From HRBIN12 sp964640965 (GTDB lineage Bacteria; Actinomycetota; UBA4738; HRBIN12), in the NCBI GenBank assembly GCA_964640965.1, contig CAZXJB010000023.1, positions 1 through 27,195 of the forward strand: 27,195 nt of DNA. The letters are read 5' to 3'. Position numbers and translations under genes: made by a program. The first letter of the stretch is position 1; every line of letters begins with the position of its first letter. Below, piece after piece: positions 1 to 7,287 of this stretch. The notes under the pieces were generated by a model. It was not told the DNA's origin, searched no databases, and saw nothing but the letters and a program-made list of their open reading frames with translations.

Positions 1-831
1 GGGACGGCGATGGCGGTCCTGCTCGCGCGGGCCGGGCATCGGGTGCGCGCCGTGGCGGGCGGCGGGGCGACGCGGGAGCGGGCCGCGCGCTTCCTGCCGG
101 GCGTGCCGGTGCTGCCCGCCGAGGAGGCGGCCCGGGGGGTCGAGCTCGTCCTGCTCGGCACGCCCGACGCCGCGATCGAGCCGGTCTGCACGTCCCTCAC
201 GCGCGCCGGGGCGATCGCCGCCGGGCAGGCGGTGGCGCACCTGTCGGGCGCGACGGGGCTGTCGGCCCTCGGCGCGGCCGAGGCCGCCGGCGCGACGGTC
301 CTGTCGATCCACCCCCTCCAGACCTGTCCGGACGTCGAGGCCGCCGTCGCCCGGATCCCCGGCGCGGCGATCGCCGTGACGGCCCGCACGCCCGAGGGGT
401 TCGCGCTCGGCGAGCGGGTCGCGCTCGACGTCGGCGGGCGACCCTTCGGGCTGGAGGACGCGGCCAAGCCCGTGTACCACGCGGCGGCGGTCTTCGCGTC
501 GAACTACCTCGTCACGCTCACCGCGCTCGCCGCCGAGCTCGAGCGGCTCGCGGGGCTGCGGGACCCGATGGCGGCGCTCCTGCCGCTGCAGCGGGCGACC
601 CTGGAGAACGTCGCGGCGCTCGGCCCGGAGGCCGCCCTCACCGGACCCGCGGTGCGCGGGGACGCCGCGACGGTCGAGACGAACCTGCGGGGCCTCGCCG
701 AGCACGCACCCTGGGCCGTGCCCGCGTACGTCGCGCTGGCCGAGCTCGCGCTCGAGCTCGCGAGCGCCTCGGGGCGCCTGTCCCCCGAGGGCCGCGCCGC
801 CGTGGAGGAGGTGCTCGCCCGGTGGAGGTGA
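1..831 (+). CDS. Rossmann-like DUF2520 protein, 5' end cut by window edge
   Basis: The reading frame is open from base 1 and begins Gly-Thr-Ala-Met. These residues are the tail of a GxxGTA dinucleotide-binding loop, so the ATG at base 10 is internal and the true start lies before the window. The visible part has an NAD(P)-type Rossmann half (VELVLLGTPDAAI, then LSGATG and SIHPLQT), followed by the helical DUF2520 half (YHAAAVFASNYL, then LLPLQRATLENV and LTGPAVRGD). The family resembles ketopantoate reductase-like and prephenate dehydrogenase-like dehydrogenases, but its reaction is not established. It overlaps panC by 10 bases, so the two are probably co-translated. Members of this family commonly precede panC in actinobacteria (Rv3603c, from memory), which suggests a pantothenate-related role. 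The family call is firm; the substrate is unknown. Confidence 0.85.
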   Translation, partial: GTAMAVLLARAGHRVRAVAGGGATRERAARFLPGVPVLPAEEAARGVELVLLGTPDAAIEPVCTSLTRAGAIAAGQAVAHLSGATGLSALGAAEAAGATVLSIHPLQTCPDVEAAVARIPGAAIAVTARTPEGFALGERVALDVGGRPFGLEDAAKPVYHAAAVFASNYLVTLTALAAELERLAGLRDPMAALLPLQRATLENVAALGPEAALTGPAVRGDAATVETNLRGLAEHAPWAVPAYVALAELALELASASGRLSPEGRAAVEEVLARWR

Positions 832-1670
832 TCCGGACCGTCCCCGAGCTGCGGGCGGCGTGCGACCGCGCACGGGCCGAGGGCCGGAGCGTGGGCTTCG
901 TGCCGACGATGGGCGCCTTCCACGAGGGGCACCGCTCGCTGCTGCGGCGCGCGCGGGCCGAGTGTGGCCTCGCTGTCTGCTCGATCTTCGTGAACCCGAT
1001 CCAGTTCGACGACCCGGCGGACCTCGCGGCCTACCCCCGCGACGAGGCGGCGGACCTGCGCGAGGCCGAGGCCCTCGGCATCGACCTCGCCTTCGTGCCG
1101 AGCGTCGAGGCGATGTACCCGACGGGCGCGCCCGAGGTGACCGTCGACCCGGGACCGCTCGGCGAGCGCCTGGAGGGGGCCGCCCGCCCGGGGCACTTCC
1201 GCGGCGTGGCCACGGTGGTCGCGAAGCTCTTCCACGCGGTCGGGCCCTGTCGCGCGTACTTCGGCGAGAAGGACGCCCAGCAGCTCGCGGTGATCCGACG
1301 CATGGTGCGGGACCTCGACTTCCCCGTCGAGGTCGTGGCGTGCCCCACGGTGCGCGAGCCGGACGGCCTGGCGATGAGCTCGCGCAACCGCCGGCTCACG
1401 CCCGAGCAGCGCGAGGCCGCGGGCTGCCTGTTCCTCGCCCTCGCCGCGGCCGCCGAGCTCGCCCGGGCCGGGGAGCGCGACGCCGCGAAGCTCGTCGCCG
1501 TCATGGCCCGCGAGATCGGCGCGACCCCTGGGGCCCGGATCGACTACGTGGCCGTCGTGGACGAGGAGACCTTCGAGGAGGTCCGCGAGATCACCCGCCC
1601 CGCCCGCGCCCTGGTCGCGGCGCGCTTCGGCGACGTGCGGCTGATCGACAACCTGCTCCTGCCCGCCTGA
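822..1670 (+). CDS. panC: Pantothenate synthetase PanC
   Basis: PanC joins pantoate and beta-alanine using ATP, through a pantoyl-adenylate, to make pantothenate in the cytoplasm. The 282-residue product has the usual family length. Visible motifs are the adenylate-forming loop VPTMGAFHEGH near residues 26-36, FVNPIQFDDPADL with the pantoate and ATP contacts, the nucleotide-binding GEKDAQQLAVIRRMV near residue 148, and the KMSKS-like MSSRNR near residue 185. The GTG start gives the usual MxVIRTVxEL opening and overlaps the preceding gene. An alternative GTG two codons later cannot be excluded. panD, which supplies beta-alanine and follows panC in mycobacteria, is not present here; a sigma-factor cassette occupies that position. 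Confidence 0.96.
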   Translation: MEVIRTVPELRAACDRARAEGRSVGFVPTMGAFHEGHRSLLRRARAECGLAVCSIFVNPIQFDDPADLAAYPRDEAADLREAEALGIDLAFVPSVEAMYPTGAPEVTVDPGPLGERLEGAARPGHFRGVATVVAKLFHAVGPCRAYFGEKDAQQLAVIRRMVRDLDFPVEVVACPTVREPDGLAMSSRNRRLTPEQREAAGCLFLALAAAAELARAGERDAAKLVAVMAREIGATPGARIDYVAVVDEETFEEVREITRPARALVAARFGDVRLIDNLLLPA

Positions 1671-1685
1671 CCGCGGCGATCTCGT

Positions 1686-1713
1686 GGAACCGTGTTCACC
1701 GCTCCGGCGGTCT
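1686..1713 (+). promoter_or_regulatory. Candidate ECF-type promoter for the sigma gene
   Basis: GGAAC lies at 1686-1690 and GTCT at 1710-1713, with 19 bases between them. This resembles the GGAAC/GTC-type promoters used by many ECF sigma factors. A start point about 7 bases after the -10 would fall at or just before the ATG at 1724, giving a leaderless autoregulated transcript. This rests on motif match only. Confidence 0.4.
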
Positions 1714-1723
1714 TGCCTCCTGT

Positions 1724-2218
1724 ATGGCGAGGGTGGAGGACGGGTCGGCGGACGATGCTGGCGAGCGGCGGGACCTCGAGCGCCTGTACCGGGAGAACGG
1801 CGCCCGGATGTGGCGCTCGACCCTCGCCTTCGCCGGCGATCCGGAGGTGGCGAGCGACGCGGTGGCCGAGGCCTTCGCGCAGGCCCTGCGGCGCGGCGAC
1901 CGGATCCGGGACCCGGAGCGGTGGCTGTGGCGTGCGGCCTTCAGGATCGCGAGCGGTGAGCTGCGGCGGCGGGGCCGGGCGTCGGGCGCGGAGCGACCGG
2001 ACCCGACGTACGAGATGGAGGAACCGGCCGTGGAGCTCATGAGGGCGCTCGCCGAGCTGCCCCGTTCCCAACGGGTCGCGGTCGTGCTCCACCACGCGGC
2101 CGGCTTCCCGGTGAAGGACGTCGCCCGGGTGCTCGGCTCGACCCCGGCGGCCGTGAAGGTCCATCTGCTCCGGGGTCGCCGGCGGCTCCGTGACCTGTTG
2201 GGGGACCTCGGTGAGTGA
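1724..2218 (+). CDS. RNA polymerase sigma factor, ECF-like (sigma-70 family)
   Basis: The 164-residue protein has the two domains of an ECF sigma factor. Region 2 covers roughly residues 20-85 (LERLYRENGARMW, then DAVAEAFAQAL and the RDPERWLWRAAFRIA helix that contacts the -10). Region 4 covers roughly 108-160 (AELPRSQRVAVVLHH, then the helix-turn-helix FPVKDVARVLGSTPAAVKVHL). It should direct RNA polymerase to a small alternative regulon. The same frame stays open far upstream inside panC, but the sigma homology begins only after this ATG. No strong ribosome-binding site precedes the ATG, consistent with a leaderless message. Its end overlaps the next gene by 8 bases, as expected for a sigma/anti-sigma pair. 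The stimulus is unknown. Confidence 0.87.
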   Translation: MARVEDGSADDAGERRDLERLYRENGARMWRSTLAFAGDPEVASDAVAEAFAQALRRGDRIRDPERWLWRAAFRIASGELRRRGRASGAERPDPTYEMEEPAVELMRALAELPRSQRVAVVLHHAAGFPVKDVARVLGSTPAAVKVHLLRGRRRLRDLLGDLGE

Positions 2219-3452
2219 TCCCGACGAGCTCGCGCGCCGCTTCGCCGCGCTCGCACGGACGCGGGCCCCCGATCTGTGGCCGGACATCGAGCGCCGCCGG
2301 GAGGCTCCCGTGGCGCCCGAGCCGCCCGCCCGGCGTCGTCTCCTCGCGGCCGCCGTCGCGCTCGCCGTGGCCGCCGCGGGGTTCGGCGTCGCCGCTTCGG
2401 CCCTGTGGAGCGCCCCGAGCCCGCACCGGAGCACGACGACCCCCGAACCTGCCTCGGTGGAGGTCGACGTGTCCACGGTGCGCGGGGTCGCGGAGTTCCC
2501 GAGCGCGGTGGCGGTGGGTGAGGGCGGCGTGTGGGTCACGGCGCCGAGCCAGGACGGCTCGGACGGGGGTGAGGTGATCCGGCTCGACCCGGAGACCGGC
2601 GAGATCGTTGCCCGGATCCGCATCGGTGCGGCCCCCGGGTGGGAGTTCGGCGGCGCCGGGCTGGCCGTCGGGGGCGGCGGTGTGTGGACGGTCGGCACCG
2701 CTCGAGCGGAGGACGGCGGATGCTGCGACGGCCTGGTCAGCCGGATCGATCCCGCGACGAACGCCGTCGTCGACGAGCTCCGGGTTCCCGGGATGGCCGG
2801 GGGCGATCTGTGGGTGGACGGGGACGCGGTGTACGTCCTGGGGTTCCAGGCCCACGGTCCCGGGCTCGAGCTGGCCAGGGTCGAGGCGGCGACGCACGAG
2901 ACCCGGTGGCGCGTGTCGGTCCCCGGTCAATGGTCGCAGACCGTCTTCGTCGCCGGCGGCTCGGCGTGGGTCCTCGGCACGGAGCCCGAGTCGCGCGGCC
3001 CGATCGAGGCCACCTCACTCTACGCCTTCGACCCGGCGACCGGTGCGCTCCGCGACCGGGTCGACGCGCCCACCAGCATGTTCACGCCGGTCGTGCAGGG
3101 GGACGGCGTCTGGCTCCGGACGGATGACGGCATGCAGCGGTTCGATCCGGTCACGATGCGCCTCGGCGACCCGGTGTCGCTCGGCGCGCCGGGCTGCTGC
3201 GCAGGTCCGTTCGTCCTGGACGGGATGGGCGGTGCCTGGCTCGTGGCCAGCCTGAACGGTGACGCAGGGCGGTGGATCTGGCACCTCGACCCCTCGGGCG
3301 CCGTGGACGCCGTGGGCAGGGTCGAGGACCGTGACACGTTCGAGCAGATGCTCGGCCAGTCCTTCGCGTTCGACCCGGAGACCCAGACGATCTGGGTCCA
3401 GCACTACCGGGACTCCGTCGCGCGCGTGCGGCTCGTGATCGCGACGCCCTGA
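2211..3452 (+). CDS. Putative membrane anti-sigma factor with extracytoplasmic beta-propeller
   Basis: The GTG start overlaps the sigma stop and has GGGGA just upstream; it gives 413 residues. Residues 1-43 are cytoplasmic and carry a short helical segment with LARRFAALAR and APDLWPDIERR, like the N-terminal segments of actinobacterial anti-sigma proteins. Residues 44-66 form one membrane helix after an RRR stop signal. The remainder should lie outside the membrane. It contains about six or seven repeats of the type AVAVGEGGVWV, GLAVGGGGVWTV and VFVAGGSAWVLG alternating with RIDP or RLDPETGEI, which indicates a YncE/Vgb-like propeller. There are two vicinal Cys-Cys pairs, at residues 171-172 and 329-330. 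Overlap with the sigma gene suggests that it sequesters the sigma factor and senses something through the propeller. The propeller and helix are seen directly; the anti-sigma role is inferred. Confidence 0.78.
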   Translation: MSDPDELARRFAALARTRAPDLWPDIERRREAPVAPEPPARRRLLAAAVALAVAAAGFGVAASALWSAPSPHRSTTTPEPASVEVDVSTVRGVAEFPSAVAVGEGGVWVTAPSQDGSDGGEVIRLDPETGEIVARIRIGAAPGWEFGGAGLAVGGGGVWTVGTARAEDGGCCDGLVSRIDPATNAVVDELRVPGMAGGDLWVDGDAVYVLGFQAHGPGLELARVEAATHETRWRVSVPGQWSQTVFVAGGSAWVLGTEPESRGPIEATSLYAFDPATGALRDRVDAPTSMFTPVVQGDGVWLRTDDGMQRFDPVTMRLGDPVSLGAPGCCAGPFVLDGMGGAWLVASLNGDAGRWIWHLDPSGAVDAVGRVEDRDTFEQMLGQSFAFDPETQTIWVQHYRDSVARVRLVIATP

Positions 3453-3464
3453 ATCGGGCGGGCG

Positions 3465-3470
3465 TAGGAT
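3465..3470 (+). promoter_or_regulatory. Candidate -10 (TAGGAT) for the FG-GAP gene
   Basis: TAGGAT fits the TANNNT -10 pattern seen elsewhere in the window and lies about 22 bases before the chosen GTG, leaving room for the GGGAGGGG ribosome-binding site. No convincing -35 is visible, so the gene may simply be read through from the sigma/anti-sigma genes. Confidence 0.3.
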
Positions 3471-3492
3471 GGGCTCCGGCCGGGAGGGGTCG

Positions 3493-4227
3493 GTGCGTCG
3501 CCTGATCGCGCTCGTCGTCGTGGTCGCGCTCGGGCTGTCGCTCGCGCCGAGCGCGGCGCCGGACGGGTACGTGCCGTCGGAGCCGAGCCTCCGTCCCTCG
3601 CTCGGATGGGTGTGCTGGCCTCGACGGGTCCTGGCCGACGTCGACGGGGACGGCGTGCGCGAGCCGGCCGTCGTGTGGAACCGCTCGGGGCCGCACCGGC
3701 GCTGCGACGAGCAGCGGCCCGAGGCCCGGTGGCACCTCACCGTCTGGCTCGGGGGCGGCGTGCGGGCGCAGCGTCCCCTCCCCTGCGAGCCCGGCCCCGT
3801 CTTCTGCCGACCGGGGGCGGCGGACCTGGACGGCGACGGGCGCGATGAGCTCATCGTCGACGCGTGCTGCGGCGCGGCCCTCGGCGAGCGCCGCGTCTAC
3901 CGGCTCGTCGGGCTCGAGCTGCGGGCCGCGGTCTTCGCCGGGGAGCCCCTCGCCGGCCTGCGACCGGGCCCACTCATCCTCCGCATGGCTGGGGACTGGA
4001 TCACCCAGGACACGTTCGGGTGTCGGCGTCACCCGAACGGCGTCCTCGTGATCGTGGTCTCCACGGCGAGGAGGCTCGGGGGCTCGGACCGCTGGCTGAT
4101 CCAGCGCGCGAGGGTGCGCGGCGAGGCCGGCGTCTTCCGCGTCCTCGGCTCCCGGCGCTTCCGGACCGAGCCGAGGGGCGGCTTCCCGAGGGGTCCGCGG
4201 ACGCAGGCGTGCGCCCCCGCGACCTGA
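3493..4227 (+). CDS. Secreted FG-GAP/VCBS-like protein of unknown function
   Basis: This GTG was chosen over the in-frame ATG 24 bases upstream because GGGAGGGG sits at ideal distance and the protein then begins directly with a signal peptide (MRRLIALVVVVALGLSLAP, cleavage near residue 22). The 244-residue product has two calcium-loop motifs of the FG-GAP/VCBS kind: DVDGDGVREPAVV at residues 49-61 and DLDGDGRDELIV at 111-122. It is rich in cysteine for an actinobacterial protein, including a vicinal Cys-Cys at 125-126. That fits an exported, disulfide-bearing beta-propeller fragment; two visible repeats are too few for a full propeller. It follows the sigma/anti-sigma pair by 40 bases, so it could be a partner or a target of that system. 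No enzymatic motif was recognised. Confidence 0.7.
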   Translation: MRRLIALVVVVALGLSLAPSAAPDGYVPSEPSLRPSLGWVCWPRRVLADVDGDGVREPAVVWNRSGPHRRCDEQRPEARWHLTVWLGGGVRAQRPLPCEPGPVFCRPGAADLDGDGRDELIVDACCGAALGERRVYRLVGLELRAAVFAGEPLAGLRPGPLILRMAGDWITQDTFGCRRHPNGVLVIVVSTARRLGGSDRWLIQRARVRGEAGVFRVLGSRRFRTEPRGGFPRGPRTQACAPAT

Positions 4228-4265
4228 GCGACCCGTCCGGCGTGTCGGGGCCGCTCGCGGTGTGC

Positions 4266-4271
4266 CACGAT
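4266..4271 (+). promoter_or_regulatory. Possible leaderless -10 (CACGAT) for coaX
   Basis: CACGAT ends exactly 7 bases before the coaX GTG, the same spacing as the -10 boxes of radA, ispD and vapB in this window. There is no ribosome-binding site before the GTG. The hexamer itself is a poor match to TANNNT. Confidence 0.35.
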
Positions 4272-4278
4272 TGCGCCC

Positions 4279-5061
4279 GTGCTGCTCGCCGTGAACGTCG
4301 GGAACACGAACACCGGCGTCGGCCTGTTCCGGGGCACGGAGCTGGCGCACCGCTGGCGCCTGTCCTCCTCTCCCCGGCGCACGGCCGACGAGATCGCCGT
4401 GGTCCTCGGCGCGCTGCTGCAGAGCGTCGGGCTGTCCTTCGCGCGGGAGATCACGGGCGTCGCGATCGCTTCGGTCGTGCCCGCCACGACCACCGAGCTG
4501 CGGGACATGGTCGACCGCTACTTCGGGTTCCCTCCGGTGGTGGTCGAGCCCGGGACGCGCACGGGCCTGCCGATCCTCACCGACAACCCGAAGGAGGTCG
4601 GGGCGGACCGGATCGTGAACGCCATCGCCGCGCACCACCGCTTCGGCGGACCGGTGATCGTGATCGACTTCGGCACGGCGACGACCTACGACGTGGTCTC
4701 CGCCAAGGGCGAGTTCCTGGGGGGCGTCATCGCCCCGGGCGTGCAGATCTCCAACGCGGCGCTGTCGACCTCGACCGCCCGCCTGCCCCAGGTCGAGCTG
4801 CAGGCGCCGCGCTCGGTGATCGGCAGGAACACGGTGGACGCGATCCAGTCGGCGCTCGTCTACGGCACCGCGGCGGAGGCCGACGGCCTCGTCGAGCGGA
4901 TCCGGGCCGAGCTCGGCGCCGAGGCGCCGGCCGTCGCGACGGGCGGGCTGGCGTGGCTCATCGCGCCGCACTGCCGCACGATCTCCGAGCACGACGAGTG
5001 GCTCACGCTCGAGGGGCTCCGCCTGGTGTTCGAGCGCAACGTCGGGGCCGCGGATGACTGA
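4279..5061 (+). CDS. coaX: Type III pantothenate kinase CoaX
   Basis: CoaX phosphorylates pantothenate in the first committed step of coenzyme A synthesis. Type III enzymes are acetate-kinase-fold proteins that use a monovalent cation and are not feedback-inhibited by CoA. The 260-residue protein shows the phosphate-1 motif AVNVGNTNTGVGLF at residues 4-17, the PTNPKEVGADRI-type segment here as DNPKEVGADRIVNA near 103-116, the catalytic-aspartate motif VIDFGTATTYDVV near 131-143, and GGVIAPGVQIS near 151-161. These cover all the family's signature regions. Its end overlaps the lysS start by 8 bases (ATGACTGA), so the two genes are translationally coupled. It complements panC upstream. Confidence 0.95.
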   Translation: MLLAVNVGNTNTGVGLFRGTELAHRWRLSSSPRRTADEIAVVLGALLQSVGLSFAREITGVAIASVVPATTTELRDMVDRYFGFPPVVVEPGTRTGLPILTDNPKEVGADRIVNAIAAHHRFGGPVIVIDFGTATTYDVVSAKGEFLGGVIAPGVQISNAALSTSTARLPQVELQAPRSVIGRNTVDAIQSALVYGTAAEADGLVERIRAELGAEAPAVATGGLAWLIAPHCRTISEHDEWLTLEGLRLVFERNVGAADD

Positions 5062-6586
5062 GGGCCCCGGCGCGGACCCCCGCGAGGAGCTCGGCACGCG
5101 CGAGCGCGAGGTCCTACGCGCCCGCCGCGAGAGCCGCGAGCGCCTCGGCGACCGCGCCTTCGCGCTGAACCTCGAGCTCGCGATCGGCGCCCGGGAGGCG
5201 GCGACCGCCGCCGAGATCCGCGCCGAGCACGGCTCGCTCCCGCCCGACCGGCTCACCGAGGCCCGGACGACGGTCGCCGGGCGGGTCGTGCGTCGGCGGG
5301 ACCTCGGCGGGCTCGTCTTCCTGGTGCTCCGGGACCGGTCCGGGGACCTGCAGGTCGTGTGCGACCGGGCCAGCCTCGCCGGGGACGACCTCGCCCTGCT
5401 CGAGGAGATCGACCTCGGCGACATCGCCGCCGCGACCGGACGGGTCGGCACCACCCGCCGGGGCGAGCTCTCGGTCTTCGCCGAGCGCCTGGCCATGCTC
5501 ACCAAGGCCCTCCGGCCGCTGCCGGAGAAGTGGCACGGCCTGCGCGACCCCGACCTCCAGCAGCGGCAGCGCTACCTGCACCTCGCGACCGACCTCGCGT
5601 ACCGACGGGTCGTCCACGCGCGGGCGGGGACGCTCCGGGCCTTCCGACGCGTCCTCGACGCGCGAGGGTTCGTCGAGGTCGAGACGCCCGTGCTGCAGCC
5701 CACGGCCGGCGGGGCGATCGCCCGGCCCTTCGTCACCCACCACCGGGCGCTCGGGATCGAGCTGTACCTGCGGATCGCCCTCGAGCTGTACCTGAAGCGC
5801 CTGCTCGTCGGCGGCCTGGAGCGCGTGTACGAGATCGGCCGGAACTTCCGCAACGAGGGCATCGACCGGGACCACAACCCGGAGTTCACGATGCTCGAGC
5901 TGTACCAGGCCTACGGCGACTACCACACGATGATGGAGATCGGTCAGGCCCTGATCCAGGAGGCGGCGCTCGAGGTCCGGGGCGCGCTCCGCTTCCCGTA
6001 CCAGGGGCGCGAGCTCGACCTCGGCGGCGAGTGGCGCCGGGTGCCGATGCTCCAGCTCGTCTCCGAGGCCGTCGGGGAGGAGGTCGCGCTCCAGCGCGCG
6101 GACCTCCCCGAGCTCGCCCGCCGGCACGGGCTCGAGGTCCATCCCACCTGGGGGCCCGGCAAGATCGTGCTCGAGCTGTACGAGAAGCTCGTCGAGGAGC
6201 ACCTGTGGGAGCCGACCTGGGTGCTCGACCTGCCGCGCGAGGTCTCCCCGCTCGCCCGCCCCCACCGCTCGGTGCCCGGCCTCGTCGAGCACGCCGACCT
6301 CGTGATCTGCGGGATGGAGATCATCCCCGCCTACTCCGAGCTCTCCGACCCGGACGAGCAGCGCCGCAGCTTCGAGATCCAGGGTGAGGCGCGTGCGAGG
6401 GGCGAGGAGGAGACCCACCCGATGGACGAGGACTTCCTGCTCGCGCTCGAGCACGGGATGCCGCCCGCGGGCGGGCTCGGGCTTGGGGTGGATCGGCTGC
6501 TCAAGATCCTCGCGGACGTCCCGAGCATCCGGGATGTGATCCTCTTCCCGCACCTGCGGCCGGGCCAGCCCCAGCCGGGGTCGTGA
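5054..6586 (+). CDS. lysS: Lysyl-tRNA synthetase, class II
   Basis: LysS charges tRNA-Lys with lysine. The 510-residue protein has the class II LysRS order: an OB-fold anticodon-binding domain at about residues 70-170 (TVAGRVVRRRDLGGLVFLVLRD) and a class II catalytic core from about 190 onward. Motif 1 lies around ARGFVEVETPVLQP, motif 2 is EIGRNFRNEGIDRDHNPEFTM near residues 260-280, and motif 3 is GLGLGVDRLLKILADV near 475-490. LysRS-specific sequences such as LYLRIALELYLKRL and PHLRPG at the end support lysine rather than aspartate or asparagine. The N-terminal 60 residues are helical and charged, as in many actinobacterial versions. It is coupled to coaX by an ATGACTGA overlap, an arrangement close to that of mycobacteria. 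Confidence 0.96.
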   Translation: MTEGPGADPREELGTREREVLRARRESRERLGDRAFALNLELAIGAREAATAAEIRAEHGSLPPDRLTEARTTVAGRVVRRRDLGGLVFLVLRDRSGDLQVVCDRASLAGDDLALLEEIDLGDIAAATGRVGTTRRGELSVFAERLAMLTKALRPLPEKWHGLRDPDLQQRQRYLHLATDLAYRRVVHARAGTLRAFRRVLDARGFVEVETPVLQPTAGGAIARPFVTHHRALGIELYLRIALELYLKRLLVGGLERVYEIGRNFRNEGIDRDHNPEFTMLELYQAYGDYHTMMEIGQALIQEAALEVRGALRFPYQGRELDLGGEWRRVPMLQLVSEAVGEEVALQRADLPELARRHGLEVHPTWGPGKIVLELYEKLVEEHLWEPTWVLDLPREVSPLARPHRSVPGLVEHADLVICGMEIIPAYSELSDPDEQRRSFEIQGEARARGEEETHPMDEDFLLALEHGMPPAGGLGLGVDRLLKILADVPSIRDVILFPHLRPGQPQPGS

Positions 6587-6594
6587 AAGCCAGA

Positions 6595-6617
6595 CATATC
6601 GATGCCTCTCCGATATG
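6595..6617 (+). promoter_or_regulatory. Inverted-repeat operator overlapping the vapBC promoter
   Basis: CATATCG at 6595-6601 and CGATATG at 6611-6617 form a perfect 7-base inverted repeat around a 9-base spacer. The right arm overlaps the TATGCT -10 at 6614-6619, which ends 7 bases before the antitoxin ATG at 6627. Antitoxin proteins of this class normally repress their own operon from such a site. A second motif, TCGATGC, occurs at 6599-6605 and 6620-6626, 21 bases apart. The local sequence is much more AT-rich than its surroundings. Confidence 0.6.
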
Positions 6618-6626
6618 CTTCGATGC

Positions 6627-6872
6627 ATGAGGACGACCGTCCGTCTCGACGATGCGCTGCTCGCCGAGGCCAAGGCCCTGGCGGCGCGGACCGGCCGCAC
6701 GCTCACCCAGCTGATCGAGGACGCCCTCCGCGAGAGCCTCGCGCGGTCGCAGACGCGGGAACGCGACCGGGTGGAGCTCCCCGTGTCGCGGGGCGGGCGG
6801 CTCCGTCCGGGCGTGAGCCTGGACTCGACCGCGGAGCTGCTCGACCTCATGGAGGGCGATGCAGCTCCCTGA
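6627..6872 (+). CDS. vapB: VapB-family antitoxin (ribbon-helix-helix)
   Basis: The 81-residue protein begins MRTTVRLDDALLAEAKALA, a typical ribbon-helix-helix DNA-binding domain (strand at residues 2-7, helices at about 8-22 and 26-40: TLTQLIEDALRESLA). The C-terminal part, GRLRPGVSLDSTAELLDLM, is the usual toxin-binding tail. An ATG 12 bases upstream is in frame but lies inside the TATGCT -10 box, so the start given here is preferred and the message is probably leaderless. It overlaps the toxin gene by 14 bases. It should neutralise VapC and repress the operon by binding the inverted repeat just upstream. The exact antitoxin subfamily is uncertain. Confidence 0.85.
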   Translation: MRTTVRLDDALLAEAKALAARTGRTLTQLIEDALRESLARSQTRERDRVELPVSRGGRLRPGVSLDSTAELLDLMEGDAAP

Positions 6873-7287
6873 CGTCAACGTCCTCCTGTACGCGTTCCTC
6901 CAGGGGACGCCGGAGCATGCCAGCTACCGGGCGTGGCTCCTCGGGCTCGTGAACGGAGAGGCGCCGTTCGCCCTGGCGGATCAGGTGCTGACCGGGTTCG
7001 TGCGGATCGCGACCCATCCCCGGGTCTTCGACCCGCCGGCCGACCTGGAGGAGGCGCTCTCCTTCGTCCGCGCCCTCCGGGGGGCGCCGAACGCAGTCCC
7101 GGTGGTGCCCGGGCCGCGGTACTGGGAGCCCTTCGAGCGACTCTGCCGAGACGGGGCGGCCCGGGGGAACCTCGTCGCCGACGCCGCTCTCGCCGCGCTC
7201 GCGATCGAGTCGGGGAGCGAGCTCGTCACGACCGATCGGGACTTCGCCCGCTTCCCCGGTCTGCGCTGGCGCCATCCCCTCCGCTGA
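6859..7287 (+). CDS. vapC: VapC-family PIN-domain toxin
   Basis: The 142-residue PIN-domain protein is a predicted Mg2+-dependent ribonuclease toxin. The opening LPDVNVLLYAF places the first catalytic aspartate at residue 5. The second half has GNLVADAALAALAIESG (Asp108) and the signature VTTDRDFARFPGLRW (Asp126 and Asp128). In the middle, VLTGFVRIATHPRVF is the subfamily's conserved Arg/His-Pro segment; no glutamate is seen at the usual second acidic position there. The gene overlaps vapB by 14 bases. Its last 62 bases are also the end of the opposite-strand response-regulator gene, so the two genes converge and overlap. The cellular RNA target cannot be deduced. Confidence 0.88.
   Translation: MQLPDVNVLLYAFLQGTPEHASYRAWLLGLVNGEAPFALADQVLTGFVRIATHPRVFDPPADLEEALSFVRALRGAPNAVPVVPGPRYWEPFERLCRDGAARGNLVADAALAALAIESGSELVTTDRDFARFPGLRWRHPLR

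Noticed and set aside
860..1723. Extension of the sigma factor far upstream within panC
   Set aside because: The upstream residues are the out-of-frame shadow of panC; sigma homology starts only after the ATG at 1724.
3151..5505. A 784-residue open frame on the minus strand opposite the FG-GAP gene, coaX and lysS
   Set aside because: It has no recognisable domain, shadow-type composition, and conflicts with coaX and lysS, which are certain.
6615..6626. ATG at 6615 as start of the first vapB
   Set aside because: It lies inside the TATGCT -10 box and would add four non-conserved residues to the ribbon-helix-helix domain.
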